From assembly GCA_030867875.1 (NCBI GenBank), contig JAOWCC010000655.1, positions 6,425,083-6,489,082 of the forward strand: 64,000 bases of DNA. Direction: 5' to 3'. This document shows, in pieces, positions 10,880-22,616 of this stretch. Under the pieces are notes generated by a model that did not search any database, had not been told where the DNA came from, and saw nothing but the letters and a program-made list of their open reading frames with translations. Made by a program: the position numbers and the translations under genes. This DNA is from Actinernus sp. WN-2022. Taxonomy: Eukaryota; Cnidaria; Anthozoa; Actiniaria; Actinernidae. The number at the start of each line of letters is the position of its first letter. The stretch's first letter is position 1.

Positions 10880-10997
10880 TTTATCATTAAAATTGATTCT
10901 ACGGGAATTAATAGGTGAATAGGAACCTCTAAACTCATAGACGCAACGCTCATGTACTTTCACCTATTTCCTTGATGTAGAATCGATTTTAATGATT
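10880..10997. mobile_element. Hairpin element related to 14,625-15,035
   Basis: The left arm TTATCATTAAAATTGATTCT is answered by the right arm AGAATCGATTTTAATGATTA, with TAGGTGA/TCACCTA inside. The same TATCATTAATATCGATTCT motif forms the arms of the element at 14,625-15,035. Confidence 0.6.
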
Positions 10998-11317
10998 AAA
11001 AATATAGGCTTGTAGGCACTTTACTATCTAGCGTTACGTCTTCGCCGGCTTTAAGCTAAAGAATTCAAACGACGTTAACAAATTATCTTTAACCTTACTC
11101 CGAGATAAGATTGACAAAAGTTAGAGAGAGGAGGAGAGGAGAGGGCTGTATGGAAAACAGTTAGAATTACGAACAAAACAGAACAACTAAACATTCAAGA
11201 GTACACTGCCTTGTTAGAGCGATGGCGGTTTGTACTTTTACCCACAATCCTTTGCGCGCGAAAAACTTTAAATCCGTTACAAAATCGCGGTAGCGAGGTT
11301 TTAAATCTTAAAAACAA

Positions 11318-11405
11318 GCAAGTACAAATGCTGTTGCCAATACACTGTCATTGAAAATAATAGTGAATTTCTACGTGTTATTTTGACCGTGTTAGGTTCG
11401 CAAGG
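11318..11405 (+). repeat. Interspersed repeat copy, paired with 14,425-14,512
   Basis: Both copies share GCTGTTGCCAATA, then CTGT, and end TTGAC(C/T)GTGTTAGGT over about 88 bp. In each case a hairpin element of the same family lies within 400 bp, so both may belong to a larger unrecognised repeat. Confidence 0.6.
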
Positions 11406-13990
11406 CATTGTGGTCAAATGTACAGCAGCCATCTTTTTCGGTCCGGAGGATTGTAGCTACTTCAACTCAGGCCACAAATATAGTGCGTATAACACAGAGA
11501 ATTAGAAGGCTTGTCCTCCACCTTAACCGGCTGGCTACAGACTGTCAATTAGATTCGTCTTCCTCTTGGGACCTACAGAATGCGAAAATGACATTATGAT
11601 AATTCTAATTATTCTAGCAAGGGCTGATTTATGTGAGAAACTTGAGCTCAGCCATAAAATAAAGCGTATAATTTGCCTTCCTAGTTATCTTTCCTCATAA
11701 ATAAGCAGGTACCGATGAAGTTCAGTTTTGTTTAGGTGCCTTGAAATTGCTTACAAAAACAAACACTCAACTAACCTGCACTTTTGCAGGTATCCGTTCC
11801 TGGTGACTGGAACTCCTATGCGTTTCTTTGGTTCCTAATATTTCGTACGGAAAAGGCTTTAGAGAACTCTCCTTTCTCGATTTTTATATTCACAGAAATG
11901 TTATATGACTATACTATATGAAGAAATCATTTTTTTCTCAGTGTAACCCATCAAATTAAATATCCGTTTATATTATTTCAAATGTTTTTTTTTCTGCCAG
12001 AAGCCGTCGAAATTGCGTTTTCCGTCAGATTATACTTCTTAAAACTTGTATTTGTGGTATTTATATCCCTTTTAAATCAGCTATTCCTTTTCTTTGGCTA
12101 TAATTGGCAAATTTCGACCATAGCTACGCGTTCATGGCTTAAATTTAGTTCATAATGTTACTGCTCGAAACACTAGTTCCGTCTTCCGTAAACTAAAACA
12201 AGACCGGTACCCAGCTGGAAAATGTTCTTAGCTCAAACTGAACACGACCGAATCCGTCCCCTGCAAACAGTCATGAAGAATTCGAAATGACTGCCTGACC
12301 CGAATTTATGATACGGCAATCTTGTCAATATAATCTGCTCTCTGAGAACCAGAAAAATGAATAAATAAGAAATTATCCAAGTGAGTTGGAAGGCGGGAAC
12401 GCACGGACTGTTGCAAATGCGGCACGAGTACTGGTTAACTAATTTCCGGGCTTCTCTTTTTCTGATATCCCAATCAGTTACATTTCCTGCTGGGCCTTAA
12501 ACACTGTTAACTTTTTTTACGAACTGTACAACAAATTTCATCGTAGCAATTCAGTTTCACCGTAGATTTAAAAAAATATTAAGTTGTGCTAGCTCAATTG
12601 AACCCAGCTACCAAAGGCAAACTTAAATGAACGTAGGTCAGTCTCCCGGTCCCAGGGAACGAAAAATACCTGTAGGTCGAAGTCTAATTCTAGGCTAAGT
12701 ACTTACTTGCAGTTGATCTTTGGCCAGGATAAATTCAGTGACAAATGTGCTTTTTCGGGAGAGTTGGCGAACCTTCGATCTCACTTTTCGATTGCATAGA
12801 AAACCCGTCCCACCACTGCATTTTATGCTTAGGATAATTTCATTACTTCCATGTATTGGAATGTTGATAGTAACATCTTTCCAGATTCATCATGTCAATA
12901 AACAAATATTTCCACGAGAAGCGCGAATGTTGATTGGCTGGATTTGGTCAAGTACCCGTAGATTCCGGTAAAGTGATGTAATGTGTGTTGATGCGAAGAG
13001 CTGGGGCTGGCGGTAGCAGCGTGAATTTGAAGACAGCTATTCAGTAGAGGGTGAAAGTAGCGTGATAAATTTAGCACCCTGTATTAACTACCATTACCTC
13101 ATAATCCAAAACACCATCAAGATTATCAACACTGTGCTATGATCTTACAAACATTGTAAACCGATTACAACTTTGTCTAGGTTGCAGTAAGCCAGGTGTA
13201 AAGCTTTTGAAAATACACATTTATCAGCTATATCACATTGAAAAGCAGAAGATGTTCCATTAAGGAGAAATCCCATGGGTTGACTTATTACATCACATTA
13301 CTGGGAGCCTATTAAAGATTCAGTGATATGTACGGATCCTGGTTTTGGAAAATGATGAGGTAATTACTGTGAGCGAGCAGTAGCGTGTTTCAAATTCAAA
13401 ACCTTGTCACACTTGGTGTCATGTTTTCTTTACAAACCTTACGTAAGGCTTTTTGAAAGCATCTATCTATCGCGACGAGGAAACACATTATCACAGGCCA
13501 GGTTTAGAGAATAGTGATTTTCTTGATCAGTAAGTTAGTTGTACATGGTATGTCGCAAACATAGGGTGGTTCATTTGCTCTTGTGGAGCACTTCCCGGCA
13601 GAGGTAATGGGCATCTGTCGAACTGAACAGATATATGGCGTAGCTATTTTAGAACCTGCCTTGTAAATACCATAGCGTATCTGAAGTGTTTATACTTAAG
13701 ACACGGCATAACGAGTCTAAATAAATATATGGCCGGTTTTCAGTAGTTAAGCCTGATTTTAATAATAATTGTTTAAGTAGGTAGGTAAATCTTATAGATT
13801 GATTCTATTCCAACCGGTTCTGGTGTGCGGGAGGGTTCAAAACCTTGGCCGTACCAACCCTCAGAATCGTAAAATAACTGAGTAGAAGGTGCTGTCTTTG
13901 TGACACAATCTCGTTCTCGAACTGCAAACGGTTAGACCTTCACATCTTTTCGGATAAGGACGCTAAATGGTATATATCCATTTTGAAATC
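11406..13990. other. No gene recognised
   Basis: AT-rich sequence; short ORFs lack family motifs and splice context. No tRNA, transposon end or long inverted repeat is clear. Confidence 0.5.
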
Positions 13991-14009
13991 TCTAGGGTTT
14001 CCTGCAATT

Positions 14010-14375
14010 TGATTGGTTGAAAGCAGCCGTGATTACAGACCAAATTGCATTTTTTTGTCTGTAATTGCATATTTTTGTTGAACCAATAAAAAAAGCAGTA
14101 GCCTCACAAGCAAGCCAATGAAAGCAAAGAATTTGAGAAGCCAATTCACAGCAGTGAGGATTGCGTGACCCCCCCGCGCATGCTCCTAGATCAGTTTAAA
14201 TTTCCCCCTTCTTCAAAGCTCTGTCCGTTGACGTTTTTAGTTTGTTGTCGTAAAAAACAAATTACGATAGTTTATCGTTTGTTAAAATTTCAAAATGAAT
14301 ATAATTAAGTGGTAATAGAATTTGCGGTCGTGCAATTTTGGTCTGAAATCATACGAACCAAATTGCACTCCACTC
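14010..14375. mobile_element. Probable hairpin MITE
   Basis: GATTACAGACCAAATTGCA near 14,030 is mirrored by TGCAATTTTGGTCTGAAATC near 14,331. Arms are short and diverged; ends and target duplication were not resolved. Confidence 0.35.
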
Positions 14376-14424
14376 AGGCCTATTACCATAATTAATAATA
14401 TTTATTATTATTATTATTCAGGTT

Positions 14425-14512
14425 ACAAGCCAGCACAAGTGCTGTTGCCAATATACTGTTACCGAATAGAATAGAGGAGTTATACTTGTTAGTTTGACTG
14501 TGTTAGGTGTAT
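14425..14512 (+). repeat. Interspersed repeat copy, paired with 11,318-11,405
   Basis: Same repeat as at 11,318: GTGCTGTTGCCAATA, then TACTGT, ending TTTGACTGTGTTAGGT. Confidence 0.6.
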
Positions 14513-14624
14513 GGTGGATTGTAACTCGGTTTGTCCACCTCTGAAATTGTTGCATGCCAACCACTTTCAAAATAATTTCCAGCAATGTTGCGGCGTGTGT
14601 CCCTACCTTAAAGTATGGTCAAAC

Positions 14625-15035
14625 ATTGTTATCACTAATATCGATTCTACAGCAAGTGAATAGTAGAATATTTCTCGATCCATGAGCTTTGGAGATTCAT
14701 ATTTATAATATATTCAAGCCGCTGACGTAAAATAGGGAATCATTTATTATACAAGAACATGCTGGTAGCGATAAACTGACCTTTTGTAAACATATATGTT
14801 ATATGTGAAGGTTATATCAGTGATTTTACCAATTATTTTGACAAAATTAGAAAACGGTTTCCTTCACAAAGAGAAAGAAATGAGAGTAAATTCCCGAAAT
14901 TACGTCAAATTTACGTCAACATTAGCATATTAGAAATAGCAACCTCTATAACTCATATATATGCAACACTCAAATCAACTATTCACCTATTCAACTATTC
15001 ACTTGATACAGAATCGATATTAATGATAAACAATT
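14625..15035. mobile_element. Hairpin MITE, arms of about 37 bp
   Basis: Left arm GTTATCACTAATATCGATTC (14,628 on) pairs with the right arm GAATCGATATTAATGATAAA near 15,012, and AAGTGAATAG pairs with CTATTCACTT. The interior of about 330 bp is AT-rich and non-coding. Confidence 0.65.
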
Positions 15036-16214
15036 TTGACCATATATAGATCCCTTCACTATCACTGTAAAAATCGGAGTAATACAGTACCGCTCGAGAC
15101 CTGTATTCTGACTGTAGCTCTGTTGTCTTTGTACTGTACGTTCTAAAGGTTAGGATGTTTTGTATTGCTGGGTAAGCCAATGTTGTGGCTCGTTCCAAGC
15201 GGTACAGGCCAGCTCAAAAATCTAACCATATAATTTTTTTTTTATAGCAGGCTGAGTATTACAGCTTAAAGCTGGTGGGGGCCTGCTTTTACTCCTCACA
15301 TACTCCCATTTTGGACACACTACACTCGACTCACGGAACTACATAGTTCTCTTCAAAGTCTGTAGATAGTTCGATGTTTACAGTGAATATGAAATTTGAA
15401 ATTCATCTTAGCGCCTTTTTCTCAAATGTAACTCATGAATAATTCATGAGGTAATTAGCCAATCACCGTCTCACTATTTGGTCACATGATGAACCTTGAA
15501 ACCCCGTAAACAACTCTCCACAGTACTATGAAATGATTTATTTTAAAGTCCTTGGATTTTGAAATGATTTCAATGTATGTTTATTCAATTTAGGCTAATA
15601 GGTTTACCCCAAGAGACCACATCATCATCATCGTCAATTTAATTCCTACTCGGATTTTAGAGTAGCTAAACTATTCTAGTTTCTCCGAGAAACAACAATA
15701 AAAATGAAAAATATATAAACATATATATAACCTCTATTGTTGCTCTTAAACAGATGTTCAAAATGCTAATTAGTGTAATTATATTTATTGATTATTACAG
15801 AAAGTACAACATACATTATTAAAAGTGCGGTTTACGAGTCTAAATATATTTACATTAGTAGCAGAGAAAGCGAATGCGTGTATTCCAAAAGTGGTTGTAT
15901 TTCCACGTGGTACGATGAGTTTATCTGCTCCACATACATGTAGCTACTCCCTTCTAATGTTTAACTGCAGAGCTGTATAAAAAAGCTGTAGTCAGCCTTG
16001 TTTGAGAAGTCATTCAAAGGCCTTGATGGAATGAAATTTCAAAGTACTCACAATCAATTCCAATTGGAGTAATAGGACATTTGAATGATGACGTCACATG
16101 CTACAACTACCAGAACTCTTTGCGCTCCATGGTATGTGCCCTTCGTATATTTCTCAATTAATTAAAGTCAGAGGGCGCTCTTTTTATAACACTAGATCTA
16201 ATAATGAGCTACTG
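15036..16214. other. No gene recognised
   Basis: AT-rich sequence with simple T runs. No coding signal or clear mobile-element end is seen. Confidence 0.5.
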
Positions 16215-16239
16215 CTGATCGTACCGTCCTTTAAATGAG

Positions 16240-16600
16240 TGTCTACTATTGGCGATAGGTCATTTACATCAGCCGCACCTTTTCCATGGAATAAATTACC
16301 TGCTAGTATTAGGCAAATCAAATCCTATGACTATTTCAAGAAGCAGCTCAAGACTTACTTATTCAGAGAAGTCTTTAGCCTTTAGCTACTATTTACGACT
16401 AGTTTTATTATCGCTATTATCGACTAAACTTTATCATTACTCGTAGTAATAGCATTTTATTGGACTGTTATTATTAATGAATTGGTTAGTTAATTATTAG
16501 TTTGTTAGTATATTTTAAAAGTATAGCCTTTGTAAAAGCGCATCTGAACATTTTCCATATGCTAATTTGCGCTATATATATTATTATTATTATTATTAAT
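16240..16600 (+). mobile_element. L2/CR1-type LINE, last residues of ORF2 plus 3' UTR
   Basis: In the +3 frame the sequence reads GDRSFTSAAPFPWNKLPASI and then SYDYFKKQLKTYLFREVFSL before a stop at about 16,386. This is the standard C-terminus of CR1/L2 ORF2 (AAPxxWNxLP, FKKxLKTYLF). The 3' UTR ends with TTGCGCTATATATA and a TTA microsatellite at about 16,600, the usual 3' signature of this group. The copy is heavily 5'-truncated. Confidence 0.85.
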
Positions 16601-17126
16601 GCATGTGAAATCCTTTCTTGTTTTTTATTCTGGATCAGAAAAGTTATTGTTATATAATTCAAAACTTCTGAGCTCTGAGAGAACTAGTCTAGTAACAAAG
16701 TCTGACTACAAATTCGCCGAAACTTTCTCCACTCAAGAGAAAACTCTCATTTTGTCAAATGGCACACTACAAAGAAGTATGACTCACCGATTAACTTCCC
16801 CTGGTAATAAAATGCTTGTGAAATCCACACTTTCTTGTTTTTGGAAGCGAAGTTAACATCCATTTGAATTCACAAACATCACCGTGAAAGCACTTTGCAA
16901 AGCTACCACGGCTTCCGAGTGACGTCATTTTCAGTGGCCGAGAATTAATACTGTTCGTTTTAAAAATTCTTTTGTAAATAGATTAATCTTTAGGTATAAC
17001 CTAGCTATTTAATGGTCTTTGTTCCCACATACTTTACGTTTGTTATATTATGAGAGTTGTATATTTATGCTTTATTACTTATAGCTGTAACACACGATAT
17101 GTATTTTATCGGTGATTCATTAAAGA

Positions 17127-17127
<1 letters not shown>

Positions 17128-17160
<33 letters not shown>
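17128..17160. repeat. (ATT)n microsatellite
   Basis: Eleven ATT units after ATTCATTAAAGAC, which may be the microsatellite tail of another truncated L2/CR1 or SINE copy. Confidence 0.85.
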
Positions 17161-17336
17161 GTATGTACTTATTTTGCATATAGCGGAGAGCCAATCAGAA
17201 AGCGAGAAAATTGGATGTTGTAAAAAAAAAAATTGCAACATCTATACAATTGTACATATCCTGTAAATCCCGTGTTGATAATAAACCTGGAGCTTAAATT
17301 ATCTCATACATGGGTGAAATGCCTCAGTAATGAGAG

Positions 17337-17573
17337 TCAAGAAGAACAGACACCAACTGCATCTCTAGCATTTGCAGTGCAACTAGCAACTTCATGACTA
17401 GCAATATACCTGTACCCATTCAGGGTACACAATTCCCGTAGTTGAGCAACAGAGAGCCCGTTAAGGATAGCAGGGTTGATACTGCTGCGAGTACGACTTC
17501 TTGAACCAGAACCGCCTGGCTCAAATGTCTGTTGTGAACTGGAGCGCGATCTACCGCGGCGAGTTGGCGGCAT
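17337..17573 (-). CDS. Small SAP-like ORF, probable retroelement ORF1 start
   Basis: The product is 78 residues from MPPTRRG; the internal ATG is preferred to the longer open frame because only this part looks coding. After an Arg/Ser/Gly-rich leader, NPAILNGLSVAQLRELCTLN fits the first helix-turn-helix of a SAP DNA-binding motif. Such SAP-like starts are common in ORF1 of cnidarian retroelements. It stops without the second SAP helix or any other domain, so it is probably a fragment. Confidence 0.4.
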   Translation of the reverse strand: MPPTRRGRSRSSSQQTFEPGGSGSRSRTRSSINPAILNGLSVAQLRELCTLNGYRYIASHEVASCTANARDAVGVCSS

Positions 17574-17789
17574 ACTGCCTTGAACGATCCTCACAAAGTG
17601 CCACGAAGGTTGTGTAAGGAGAGTCTCAGACGCGAGAACGATGTATAATTTTTTGGAGAAATTTGTATAAACCAGCTTGGCCAAGATATTGCTTTTGACT
17701 GAAACAGTGAACTGAAAAGGACGCAGGTTTGAGTGACAATCACACTTTGTCACGAGAGAGCTTCAATGTGATTGGCCAGCTTAAAATAG

Positions 17790-18165
17790 TGTGCTTGCAG
17801 TGGCATGCGATCAGGATGAACTTTGGACGTAAACAAAGGTTGGGGGTTCGAACCCGGCCGCGTCCTTGGGCAGGGACGTTTATAAGCCGTTGGCCTTGTC
17901 TCCTACTACTTCTAATCAGTATTTGAAGGGGACGTGAAAGAACCTGTTGTACTACTCGAAAAAGAGAAGGGGATTGTCACCCGGTACAGCAGCCTGGCCA
18001 TTGCACTAACCACACACTCAACATTGTAAACTGCGTGGCTGCCATTGGCGCCGAAATAGCAGTCCGAAAAATTCACTGACGGGATATGTCAGTAAAATGT
18101 AAAGCGCCATGAGACTGTGGTGATATGGCGCTATATAAATATGGCCATTATTATTATTATGTTAT
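17790..18165 (+). mobile_element. tRNA-derived SINE with L2-type 3' tail
   Basis: A B box (GGTTCGAACC) lies at 17,845-17,854. The body includes GGGACGTGAAAGAACC and the 3' end reads GCGCTATATAAATATGGCC followed by ATT repeats. That tail matches the LINE 3' end at 16,570, consistent with mobilisation by an L2/CR1-type LINE. The A box and 5' end are not clear. Confidence 0.65.
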
Positions 18166-18830
18166 TTTTTTAAATTGTTGTCAATTCTTTCTCAAAATGT
18201 TACTTTCCTCATTTGTATTGCACATTCTTACTATGGCTTCCTGTTTAAACCTGGACTCAGCTAAACACTGATTGCACTGCAACGAATATTTTTTTTTTTG
18301 GGGGGGGGAGTTGCTTTTAAAACTCTTTGAATCATTAACTTGCATGGGATAAAACTCAGTCATAGTCAAAGTGTTGAGAGGCAAATTGCTACCAGTGTGT
18401 TTTTTGTTTGTAAAATGTTTAATACATGTACATGTATGTGCCGCATTAGAAAAGGATTGCTTCTCCCGTTTTCTTCTTTGGAATTCTAAATATATGAAAT
18501 TAAAATTCAGAACAGCAAAGTAATTAAGAAGGTTACCAGTCCTCTCAGTCCTTGCTGAGATTAAAGTAAAAAAAGGTAGTTACTCGGTAATCTCAGTCAA
18601 GCGTTTTAGAACTGTCTACCAAAAAAGCATGCAAGTGTTCTTGAAATTTGAATATTTATTGTTAACAAATGCCAGAGATCACTCAAGCAGAGCATCACAG
18701 GTTGCAGAGCTTTGAAAAGAGATGGCTGGCTGACAAATGAAGTTGTCTTCATCCTGGTTGAGGCCCTTTTATAATGCAGGTCCTTGTTTTAATAAATAAT
18801 ATAAAATACCTTAGGCATATCTATATATTT
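18166..18830. other. No gene recognised
   Basis: Contains a T tract followed by a G tract (18,290-18,309), which could be a polyA/C tail of a minus-strand retroposon. No coding signal is seen. Confidence 0.5.
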
Positions 18831-18832
18831 GC

Positions 18833-19280
18833 TTACATCTTTGTTACTACTAACATGACTTGTAGTATACCCAAACACATGTAAATAAATCTACCATTTA
18901 ATGTACCTCTGGGATGATATTTGTATGGTTTTCCACATGGGTAACGACAGTTTCCGTAACATTGTGAGGCCTTGGAATTGCAGCAAAGTTTCCAGCTTCT
19001 CCATTTGGGTTTACGATGATTAGGCTGGAGCCTCCCTGGGCTTTCTTTTATGGCAAATGTCATCAAGGAGCCATGATACATATGTCTCTTTTGCTGCAAA
19101 CAGTTCATTCTTCCTGGTCTTGAAAACGTTTTCCCACCAATCCTTGTGCTGCTGTTCAAAAACTACAGAGTGGTTTAAAAACGTTTTAATGTCATTTTCA
19201 ACCCGCGTCAAATCGAGTTTCTCTGGCAATGGCTCTACAAAGTTTGGAGCATTTTCAGGAACTGTTGTGTTTGCCTTCAA
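18833..19280 (-). pseudogene. Unrecognised coding remnant, two overlapping frames
   Basis: The upstream frame (19,277-19,020) encodes about 85 residues with NFVEPLPEKLDLTRVENDIK and DWWENVFKTRKNELFAAKET, compositionally coding-like. A second frame (19,060-18,900) contains a cysteine cluster, KLCCNSKASQCYGNCRYPCG. They may be one protein interrupted by a frameshift. I do not recognise the family; the setting between transposon pieces suggests an element-borne gene. Confidence 0.3.
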
Positions 19281-19789
19281 TTAATAAAACTAGTCAAGTT
19301 TAGCTTGACAACACAATACTTTTGTGCTAAATTAATATTCTAACCCATCAGAAAAAGGAGAAGAGGTTGTTCTCTAATGTATGGGACCAGCCATGTTATT
19401 GTGGGTCCAAATCCAGCATTATATCCAATGAAGAAAAGTAACAAAAACATTGATGTTTAATGTAACAGTTGAATTATGAGGGCATTTAAATTAGGTCCAA
19501 CCTGTTAAAATACTTATAGCACACCACCGAACATGAGTATGAACTCTTTTGAGGGACACCAGGTTAAAGTTGTATCTACATTTTTGTACATGTTGGTAGT
19601 TATTGACTGAGTGGTAAAACTGAATGCACTCCCACCACATATGTCATGATGGAGAGGCAAATGTTTCCTATCATGGCCAACCAAACTCAGTTAATAATGA
19701 ACATTTTATCATATGACCTTCAATAAACAAGGATTGAAGCCTTTTGGGGGCCCGCATGTCAAACACATACATTTCCCATCACATGCCAT

Positions 19790-20588
19790 TTGTAAATGGT
19801 TTCCAAAGAAGGTGTGTCTTTTGTTCTCCGTGAAATTGAAGAATGATCTTGAATGGGGCCTGCCTCGTACGAACCTCAAAGAGGGAGTGGCTAGCCTGGG
19901 TGATCTCCAAGTCGAAAGATAGCCGCGGCTTCGTAGATTACGTCGTTCTTGAGCTTCTCCTTGTCATGACGGCTGTCGCTCTTGAACTCTTTTACGGCCA
20001 CAGTCGTATCTCTGTAACGAGCCAACTGGCACAGCCCAAACGTACCGGAACCGATATACTTTCCAAGCTTTACAATACCGGATGCATTTATCTCCTTGAC
20101 TATTCCTCCATGTAATGTAGGGACATCATTGTTACATTGCTCCCACTTTTCAAAACTTGTAGTACTCTTGCGAGGCAGCTTTGTTTGCTCTGTATCTGAG
20201 ATATCTTGCTGCCCTCGCACGTGGTCTTTTCCGGATAACAGTTCAACTTGAACCTCAGTAACGGAGTTACTCTTCTTTTCATCGGCTTTTCGTGTTTTCC
20301 CGCTCCGAATTCCTCTGCAACAGCATTTTCCTGCATCTTCCTCTGGAAAGCAGTTGGTTCTACAACTATTGGCTCGTTTGGTTCTTCAACGCATACATTC
20401 ATACGAAGGGCGGTCCTTGAAGTACCTCTCTGACCTGCCTCCTAATGGTTTCCTCGTACTCAACTGTCGCCTTCTTTTGTTTTCCTCTTCTCTCTGTCTT
20501 CTCTTTTTCTCTGTTTCCAAACTTTCTTTTGCTGCTTTCGAAGCTGTTTGAAGTACAATCGGCGTTTATTCTCCTCATTCGCATCCAT
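19790..20588 (-). pseudogene. Protein-kinase-like gene fragment, N-lobe, frameshifted
   Basis: ATG at 20,588 gives a Lys/Arg-rich coiled start (MDANEENKRRLYFKQL). Later frames give EYEETIRRQVREVLQG and EPIVVEPTAFQRKMQ, then a kinase N-lobe: VKLGKYIGSGTFGLCQLARY (glycine loop), TTVAVKEFK (the ATP-binding lysine) and IYEAAAIFRLGDHPG. After another frameshift, APFKIILQFHGEQ continues the hinge region. The catalytic HxD and DFG motifs are absent. At least three frameshifts mark it as decayed. The pattern resembles expanded, poorly characterised cnidarian kinases; no family name is assigned. Confidence 0.65.
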
Positions 20589-21077
20589 TTTACGTGCTCG
20601 CAATCTTCAAATACGAGAAGAATCACGATTGCCGGCCGGAAACTATAATTCCATAAACGGCCGTGATTGGTGGATAAAGCAGGGAGGTGAGAAGGAAAAC
20701 AGCGACGATACATTATTCTTGTTAACTATGACTCATTCTTCGTAGTTCATATCACACGGTAAGTTGCCTAACGCCATGGCGCCCTACGCTACACTGTGCG
20801 ATTTATGTTCAACGAGTTGAGGAGTACGACAGCGTTCTTGAGGCACAGAAAATCAAGACATCCTGATGCCAGGCCAGCAAAGGAGCTGCCATTATATTAG
20901 CATAATGAAGCGTTAGCCTACCTGGACTAAGCTAAGTGCGGCAATAATAGATGGGTATAAGTCGTGGCTTTCCGGTGTTGCAGAGAGTATCAATTCCACT
21001 CTGCATCCAAAAGTATCAGGTCAGAATAAGAGTTAAACTTCAAATAAATCACTGGTTTCAAATCACTCGATTGATGA

Positions 21078-21557
21078 ATGCTTAAGTGGTGTGCTGATTT
21101 AGAACTTTTCCCAGCCGTAACCGAACTAACGTTAGATGTTATTGTTGCTTTCCACCTAGGAAAATGGTCAAGGCTTGAGAGGTTTGACTGCTCTTTAGAT
21201 TACTTAAAGATAATCCTCTCAAGCATGCCGAGTGTCTTTCTTAATAGCATAAGAGATTGCACTCGTTGGAGACCGCCCGTTTGGAAGCAGCTTGCCCAAA
21301 AAAAATTCTACCAGTGCTTCAGCGTGGATGAAGTGAGGCAGTACTTCCAACAACAAACGCCACTTCCGTTGTTGGAACAAAAGGAATATATAGGTGTGAA
21401 AGAAGTACAAGAAATCGAAAATGTGGATGCCAGAGCGGCAATTGTTCTCGCAAAAGCCAGACTTAGAGGGGGACAGGGAGAATCTCAATGCCCAATTTGC
21501 CGTTCTACTTTAAGGATGGAAATGGAGAAGGAAGGGCCACAAGAGAATTCGAAATAA
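21078..21557 (+). CDS. Hypothetical ORF, 159 residues
   Basis: An uninterrupted frame from an ATG to a stop. It contains KWSRLERFDCSLDYLKIIL, QYFQQQTPLPLLEQKEYI and, near the end, a single CPIC. No family is recognised, no start context or intron is evident, and it lies between two minus-strand pseudogenes. It may be part of an unknown element. Confidence 0.25.
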   Translation: MLKWCADLELFPAVTELTLDVIVAFHLGKWSRLERFDCSLDYLKIILSSMPSVFLNSIRDCTRWRPPVWKQLAQKKFYQCFSVDEVRQYFQQQTPLPLLEQKEYIGVKEVQEIENVDARAAIVLAKARLRGGQGESQCPICRSTLRMEMEKEGPQENSK

Positions 21558-21839
21558 TATAATTTGGTGGCCAGACTTGTTACACGGATGCACATCGTGG
21601 AAACATCTCACTGCGTTACTACATTGGTAAAATTATACTTATCAATTAAAATTTTATTTTGTTTTTCTTATGTACATTGTACCTGTATAACAGTTGTAAA
21701 TCCCATTTTATTGTTCACTAACCATAAAATAGGGTATTTTGTGCGCGACAAAACAGTTATTCCCCATGTAAAATATAAACACACTTATATATTGACGTCA
21801 TATATTCATGTCGCGCGTAAAAACCGGTTATTTATAGCT

Positions 21840-22470
21840 GATGAATAATTACAGCATGGAGATATGGTTTTTTACATTCTCGTAGTGTAATACGAATGCA
21901 TTTGGACACAAAAGACAGTTTACCGATCAAGGACTGCAGCTCGGTCTTGGTCGCGGATTTCTTATCGAGCCATAGAGGCAACAAATCCTCTTGCAACTCA
22001 CGTAAGCGAGCCGGAGTAATCGACATTGTAAGGTCAACCGTGTCAAAAAGAACACCAAGTCATACGCGTAGGAGGAGGACAAGCCTTATTCACCGATTAG
22101 TCGCTTAATAAAGAACCATTAAAAAGCGTAATGTTGCGATGCTAAGTTGGGCGATGAGAAACCCATAAACTCGTCCAAATAACTAAAATCGTGACAACCG
22201 GCTTGAGACAGCATGTGACATACGGCGTTCATAGCTTCGTGATGCGCTGACACGCTATAGCTGCTGTCCGAAGCCCCATTGGTAGACGAACATCGAAATA
22301 TAACTTGTCACGCCACGAATAACTTAACAAAGGGTATTCATACGAATCAACATGTAACTGGCGATATGAACGCTTGAGATCACGTTTGAACAACAAACTG
22401 CCCAGCCCGAATTGAACGATACGATCAGCGATGTCATCAACGGACGGATAGCGATACAGGTTCTCCTAGG
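21840..22470 (-). pseudogene. Tyrosine-recombinase-type retroelement RT/RNase H, second family
   Basis: Near 22,460-22,150 the frames read NLYRYPSVDDIADRIVQFG, LLFKRDLKRSYRQLHVD, KLYFDVRLPMGLRTAA and SYLDEF, in which the second aspartate of the expected LDD box is replaced by Glu. From 22,100 to 21,840 follow GVLFDTVDLTMSITPARL and KTELQSLIGKLSFVSKCI, the RT to RNase H connection. The style is that of DIRS/Ngaro-like elements, distinct from the YIDD copy at 1.2 kb. Frameshifts and stops are present. It continues the gag remnant at 22,620-23,571. Confidence 0.75.
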
Positions 22471-22616
22471 TAGAAATCATTCGAAATACCATCATTAACA
22501 GAATCCCTGTTCGGCCAAAAGAGATCTAAAATGAACTGCCGTTTTGTCGTCTAAGGGTTTCTCCAGAGTCTTGCATAAACATATTCCGGTTAAAATCTCC
22601 GTTAGGCAATACTGAA

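Noticed and set aside
10669..10953. 94-residue minus-strand ORF
   Set aside because: Part of it is the hairpin arm at 10,880-10,953 and the rest shows no family motif.
16249..16446. 65-residue ORF starting MAIGHLHQ
   Set aside because: The adjacent frame reads the standard CR1/L2 C-terminus, so this is an out-of-frame shadow.
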